From: Lineus longissimus
Lineage: Eukaryota > Nemertea > Pilidiophora > Heteronemertea > Lineidae
Direction of reading: 5' to 3'
DNA: 64,000 nucleotides
Assembly (NCBI RefSeq): GCF_910592395.1
Contig: NC_088312.1
Span: forward strand, 7,190,001 to 7,254,000
The notes beneath the pieces were generated by a model. The model saw only the letters and a program-made list of their open reading frames with translations. It was not told where the DNA came from and did no database searches. Shown here piece after piece: positions 61,148 through 64,000 of this stretch. Each line of letters opens with the position of its first letter. Position 1 is the stretch's first letter. The position numbers and the translations under genes are program-made.

Positions 61148-63721
61148 CTGAAAAGGAATGGAACAAATTTAGTTTTCCTGAGTTGGTGCTAATTACAAAG
61201 ATAACTCATTAAGCTCAACAACACGAACAATTCAAATGAAAAAATTTGGTACAACCTTTCCAAAAGTGTTCAACTTGGAATAAATCAATAATACATAACT
61301 CAACCCAGATAAAAAAGAAGCAAGAGCCACTCAAGTGGTGCCAGCAGATACGTACCTGGTCGACCCTCAAGACGGTGTTGGCAGCGGCTGTGGCAAACTT
61401 GATAGCCCAATACTTGGTTGCGTATAGATCAATAATTCCTGCCTTGGCGACATCCTTAGTTTCTGGTCCTTCAGCCTGCAGAGAGAAAGGAGGGTAAGTG
61501 GACTTCATTTAGCAACCAGTGTTGAATTACTTAAATGCTGACTATGACAGGGAGTGTTGGCCAGATCATTAGAAAACAACACATGTTATGCATGTAATAA
61601 AAGCAAGATTCATTGGTTAGTTTTATTGGAAAGTCAGGATCAGGCCTTTTTGTTAGTATTTCATTCAACTCACCTCAATATCGAATCCAGCATTCACGCT
61701 TCCCTTCTGATGCTCAGCATAGAGTTTTGAGAGAACCTCCGTTGATCGGACTCCAGCATTATCGGCCAAGGCTCTTGGCAGTGCTTCAAATGCTTCAGCG
61801 TACTTCTTGATGGCGTACTGTTCCAGACCGGCGCATGTCTCGCCGTACGATGTGATTCGCTTGGCTAGCTCGATCTCTGTCGCGCCAGCACCGGGCAGGT
61901 AGCGACCATCCTGAAAGCGGAAAACAAAGAGATCAAGATATACACAATACGCTTCATACCTGTAAAAGTCAACGCCCTCCGATTCAAGGCAAAGGCATGT
62001 AATTAGAAAGGTAAGACAATGATCATGCAGGTTTTACATGATGAAATAAGATCCGAACATGGTGTAGGTGAAGACACTGTGTAGACGCTATTCAGGTGGT
62101 TTTGGTGCGTCTGTTTCACTTAAGCCTAACATACGGTATTTAAGGGCTTTTGTACAGGCCCCCTTCAACTGGCTAAATAGCGTCTACACAGTATATGAAT
62201 TTGTACGAGATCTGAATCGAACATAGACCTAGAAGAAGATCTACATCTGATAACGATCCGAAGTTGGTGTATGCAGACGTTTATAAGTGACATCAACTTG
62301 AACTAATGCCACCAGGTCATGCTGCAAGAGATTCTTATACAAACCCTGGGAAGGAAAAGCAGACAAACTTTGAAACATGACTAACAATAGACAAATGAAC
62401 AATATCCGAGATTTTTGCACTTTTCATTCGAGTCCTATTACCTTTGTCATAACCTTGAAAGTGTTGACCCCATCATCAATAGCTCGCTCAATGTCATCCA
62501 TGATGTTATCAGTTGATCCTCGGATGACAATCGTCGCCAGGGAAGTGTCTTCTTTCTCTGTAACAGTGAACCAAAACATATTAAGGCACATCTATTGGAT
62601 CAAGACCAAGAGGCGAGGAGCAACTTGAAGGACTTAGAGGTAGCTTCCTTGCAGCCCAAAAAAGACTGAGACATTGAGGACATCCACACAAAATCTATCA
62701 ATGTTACTGTCGTCACCAATGTTTCAAAGTGAAATAAGAGAGCGACTCTTTAGCCGGTACCTTTGAATAAAATTTTTAATGACATGTCGGAACCTAGCCT
62801 AGAATAAAACCTATGGCACAGGTGGTATTCTAATAGAGATTCCAGTTGATCTCTGCACAGTCAATTCAGGACAACAACAGAATGGTATCCCTTTCTGACA
62901 TGCAAGAGAAAGCGTCAATGCGCCAGTGTCTACTCTCATTGTCATTGTCGCTGTAATCACACACCTTGCTTGAAAACGATAATTGGTGTATCGCCGACTT
63001 CGTCCTGGTAAACATGATCACAGTGTCCACATTCCTCAGCTGTTGGGGGAGTCTAAAAGAAAGCAATCATGTCAGTAAATCACCTGGTAAATGTGTTATT
63101 TTTATTACTACGACCAGTGATCAATCGAACACAACAATTATCATATTAACTGCAGACCAGCAATCTTTTTCAGCAACACACAGAGAAATCAAGATTTGTC
63201 CAACAATAAGGATGTTTGATGTAACAAGGTGTGCAGATTGCAATTCAAGTCGTGTCCATGGATCTTAGCGCCATCTTTACCACAATACAAGTACATCATT
63301 GGATTAGAAATACTCACAATTCTAGGTAAGGCTGTTGCACCGATTGCTTTACAAAGTCTCCTAAGGTCAAACTTGGACATTAATCGGATGATCATAAGCT
63401 TGTGCTTATTGGCGTAGTGAAGGGCCAGTTCTCCCACCTTTCCTCCAGTTACAATTAGATTCACACCAGTGTCGGCTATGGCCTTGATTTGCTGGAAAAG
63501 AAAGAGTCTCACCATTGGCATGTTTATGGGTCCAGGTAGTTGGTAAGGAATAAAACAAGATAACGCTTTTCCCAATGTTCAAGAAATGAATGAAATGAAG
63601 CAGCCAACCAAGGACAAGACGACAAATACAATGAAAGAGTGCGACTTACTTCTTCCATTAAATTCTCCTCTCCTTTACTGAAGTCTAGTAATTCTTGACC
63701 AGTCTTGATGAGAACAGTCCC
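61079..63721 (-). CDS. CCT8: T-complex protein 1 subunit theta, C-terminal half (5' part beyond window)
   Basis: This is the theta subunit of the TRiC/CCT chaperonin, the ATP-driven cytosolic double ring that folds actin, tubulin and other proteins. Seven exons are visible, in transcript order: 63721-63650, 63491-63318, 63052-62965, 62557-62442, 61910-61674, 61475-61356 and 61147-61079. Together they give 291 residues and a stop. All junctions are GT-AG and all phases join. The usual family length is about 548, so the first half (equatorial and intermediate domains, with the GDGT ATPase motif) lies past the right edge. Recognisable segments are GTVLIKT, FSKGEENLM, QIKAIADTGVNLIVTGGK, FDLRRLCKAIGATALPR, the ATP-site loop PGAGATEIELAK, KYWAIKFAT, VLRVDQIIMAK and the acidic tail NDWDED. 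The gene lies upstream of the GABA-B-like gene in the same orientation. No function is implied by this neighbourhood. Confidence 0.96.
61356..61475 (-). CDS. CCT8: CCT8 exon: C-terminal equatorial helices
   Basis: Forty codons, from AEGPETKDVAKAGIIDLYAT through a KYWAIKFAT helix to VLRVDQ. It matches the conserved end of theta subunits. The acceptor is TTTCTCTCTGCAG and the donor CAG/GTACGT, phase 0. Confidence 0.95.
61674..61910 (-). CDS. CCT8: CCT8 exon: equatorial domain with ATP-site loop
   Basis: Seventy-nine codons. PGAGATEIELAKRI is the nucleotide-contacting loop of group II chaperonins, followed by YAIKKYAEAFEALPRALADN, the conserved FExIPxxLAxN helix. The acceptor is CCGCTTTCAG and the donor GAG/GTGAGT, phase 0. 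Confidence 0.95.
62442..62557 (-). CDS. CCT8: CCT8 exon: return to intermediate domain
   Basis: Contains TIVIRGSTDNIMDDIERAID and FKVMTK. The IxLRGS/T...DxxERAxxD pattern is common to all CCT subunits, where the chain returns to the ATP-binding base. The acceptor is CTGTTACAG and the donor AAG/GTAATA. Confidence 0.94.
62789..62904. repeat. CCT8 intron repeat, copy 1
   Basis: A 116-base segment beginning GGAACCTAGCCTAGAATAAA and ending GACATGCA. It recurs at 63814-63930 in another CCT8 intron, in the same orientation, about 80-85 percent identical by eye. Confidence 0.85.
62965..63052 (-). CDS. CCT8: CCT8 exon: end of apical domain
   Basis: Begins TPPTAEECGHCDHV and ends with a FKQ codon split. 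It aligns with the theta stretch LTPPVLEEMGHCDSVY. The acceptor is TTCTTTTAG and the donor CAAG/GTGTGT, phase 1. Confidence 0.92.
63318..63491 (-). CDS. CCT8: CCT8 exon: apical domain core
   Basis: Fifty-eight codons containing the apical-domain segments VTGGKVGELALHYANKH and FDLRRLCKAIGATALPRI. The last is diagnostic for theta. The acceptor is TTCTTTTCCAG and the donor GTGAGT, phase 0. Confidence 0.95.
63650..63721 (-). CDS. CCT8: CCT8 exon: GTVLIKT to NLMEE
   Basis: Twenty-four codons at the start of the apical domain segment. It begins GTVLIKTGQELLDFSKGEEN, matching theta subunits (human has GTVLIKTAEELMNFSKGEEN). The acceptor is CATTTTAG and the donor GTAAGT, phase 0. Confidence 0.93.
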
Positions 63722-63813
63722 CTAAAATGGAAAGGCAATCGAGTAAATATTGCTTCTTGTTTAAAACTTTTGACGATCATATAAGAATAGAAGCAGAAAA
63801 TCAAAACAATGTT

Positions 63814-63930
63814 GGAACCTTGCCTAGAATAAAACCTATGACACAGGTAGTTTTCTAATAGAGATTCCATTCAATCTCTGCATAGTCACTTTAGGTCGAA
63901 CAACAGAATGGTGTCCCAAGGTGACATGCA
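63814..63930. repeat. CCT8 intron repeat, copy 2
   Basis: A 117-base relative of 62789-62904, beginning GGAACCTTGCCTAGAATAAA and ending GACATGCA. It lies in the intron upstream of the first visible CCT8 exon. No inverted ends are obvious, so either a dispersed element or an old segmental duplication is possible. Confidence 0.85.
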
Positions 63931-64000
63931 GTTGCAATTTACTGACAAAAAGCTGCTTTGTATCTACACCGCGGTACTTGATGTCGGTTATCAATGGTAG

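Noticed and set aside
1-64000. CRISPR arrays, bacterial operons, ribosomal RNA or phage-like modules
   Set aside because: None present. The intron structure and gene content are those of an animal nuclear genome.

Overview
The window is AT-rich animal genomic DNA, probably from a marine invertebrate. The evidence is intron-rich genes with GT-AG junctions, very long non-coding stretches, frequent short ACATGTA-type palindromes, and decaying mobile-element pieces. I cannot name the species. Long uninterrupted reading frames are rare, so genes were read as chains of exons with matching splice phases.

Layout: positions 1 to about 42,290 hold no gene I can support, only repeats. These include a terminal-inverted-repeat element with an internal satellite (7263-7522), the 3' end of a non-LTR retrotransposon (about 6086-6420), several short tandem duplications, and fragments of a dispersed 'GGGACTATAGGCAG' family. 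From 58801 down to 42296 on the minus strand lies a complete 16-exon gene for a class C GPCR of the GABA-B receptor family, with a predicted protein of 760 residues. From the right edge down to 61079, also on the minus strand, lie the last seven exons of CCT8 (TCP-1 theta subunit of the cytosolic chaperonin). The two genes are head-to-tail, about 2.1 kb apart.

The 8.9 kb first intron of the receptor gene carries, on the opposite strand, a small array of related sequences: a PAN/apple-like exon, decayed apple-like copies, and two long unbroken frames (about 387 and 340 codons) that look like diverged paralogues, plus a fragment that may be a third. I do not recognise this family. It is the most unusual content of the window.

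The receptor is itself odd. Its seven-helix part resembles GABA-B subunit 2. The start of its ectodomain resembles subunit 1. Several residues known to contact GABA in subunit 1 are replaced, and the usual long cytoplasmic tail with its coiled coil is reduced to about 35 residues. It is probably a lineage-specific orphan receptor rather than a classical GABA-B1 or GABA-B2.
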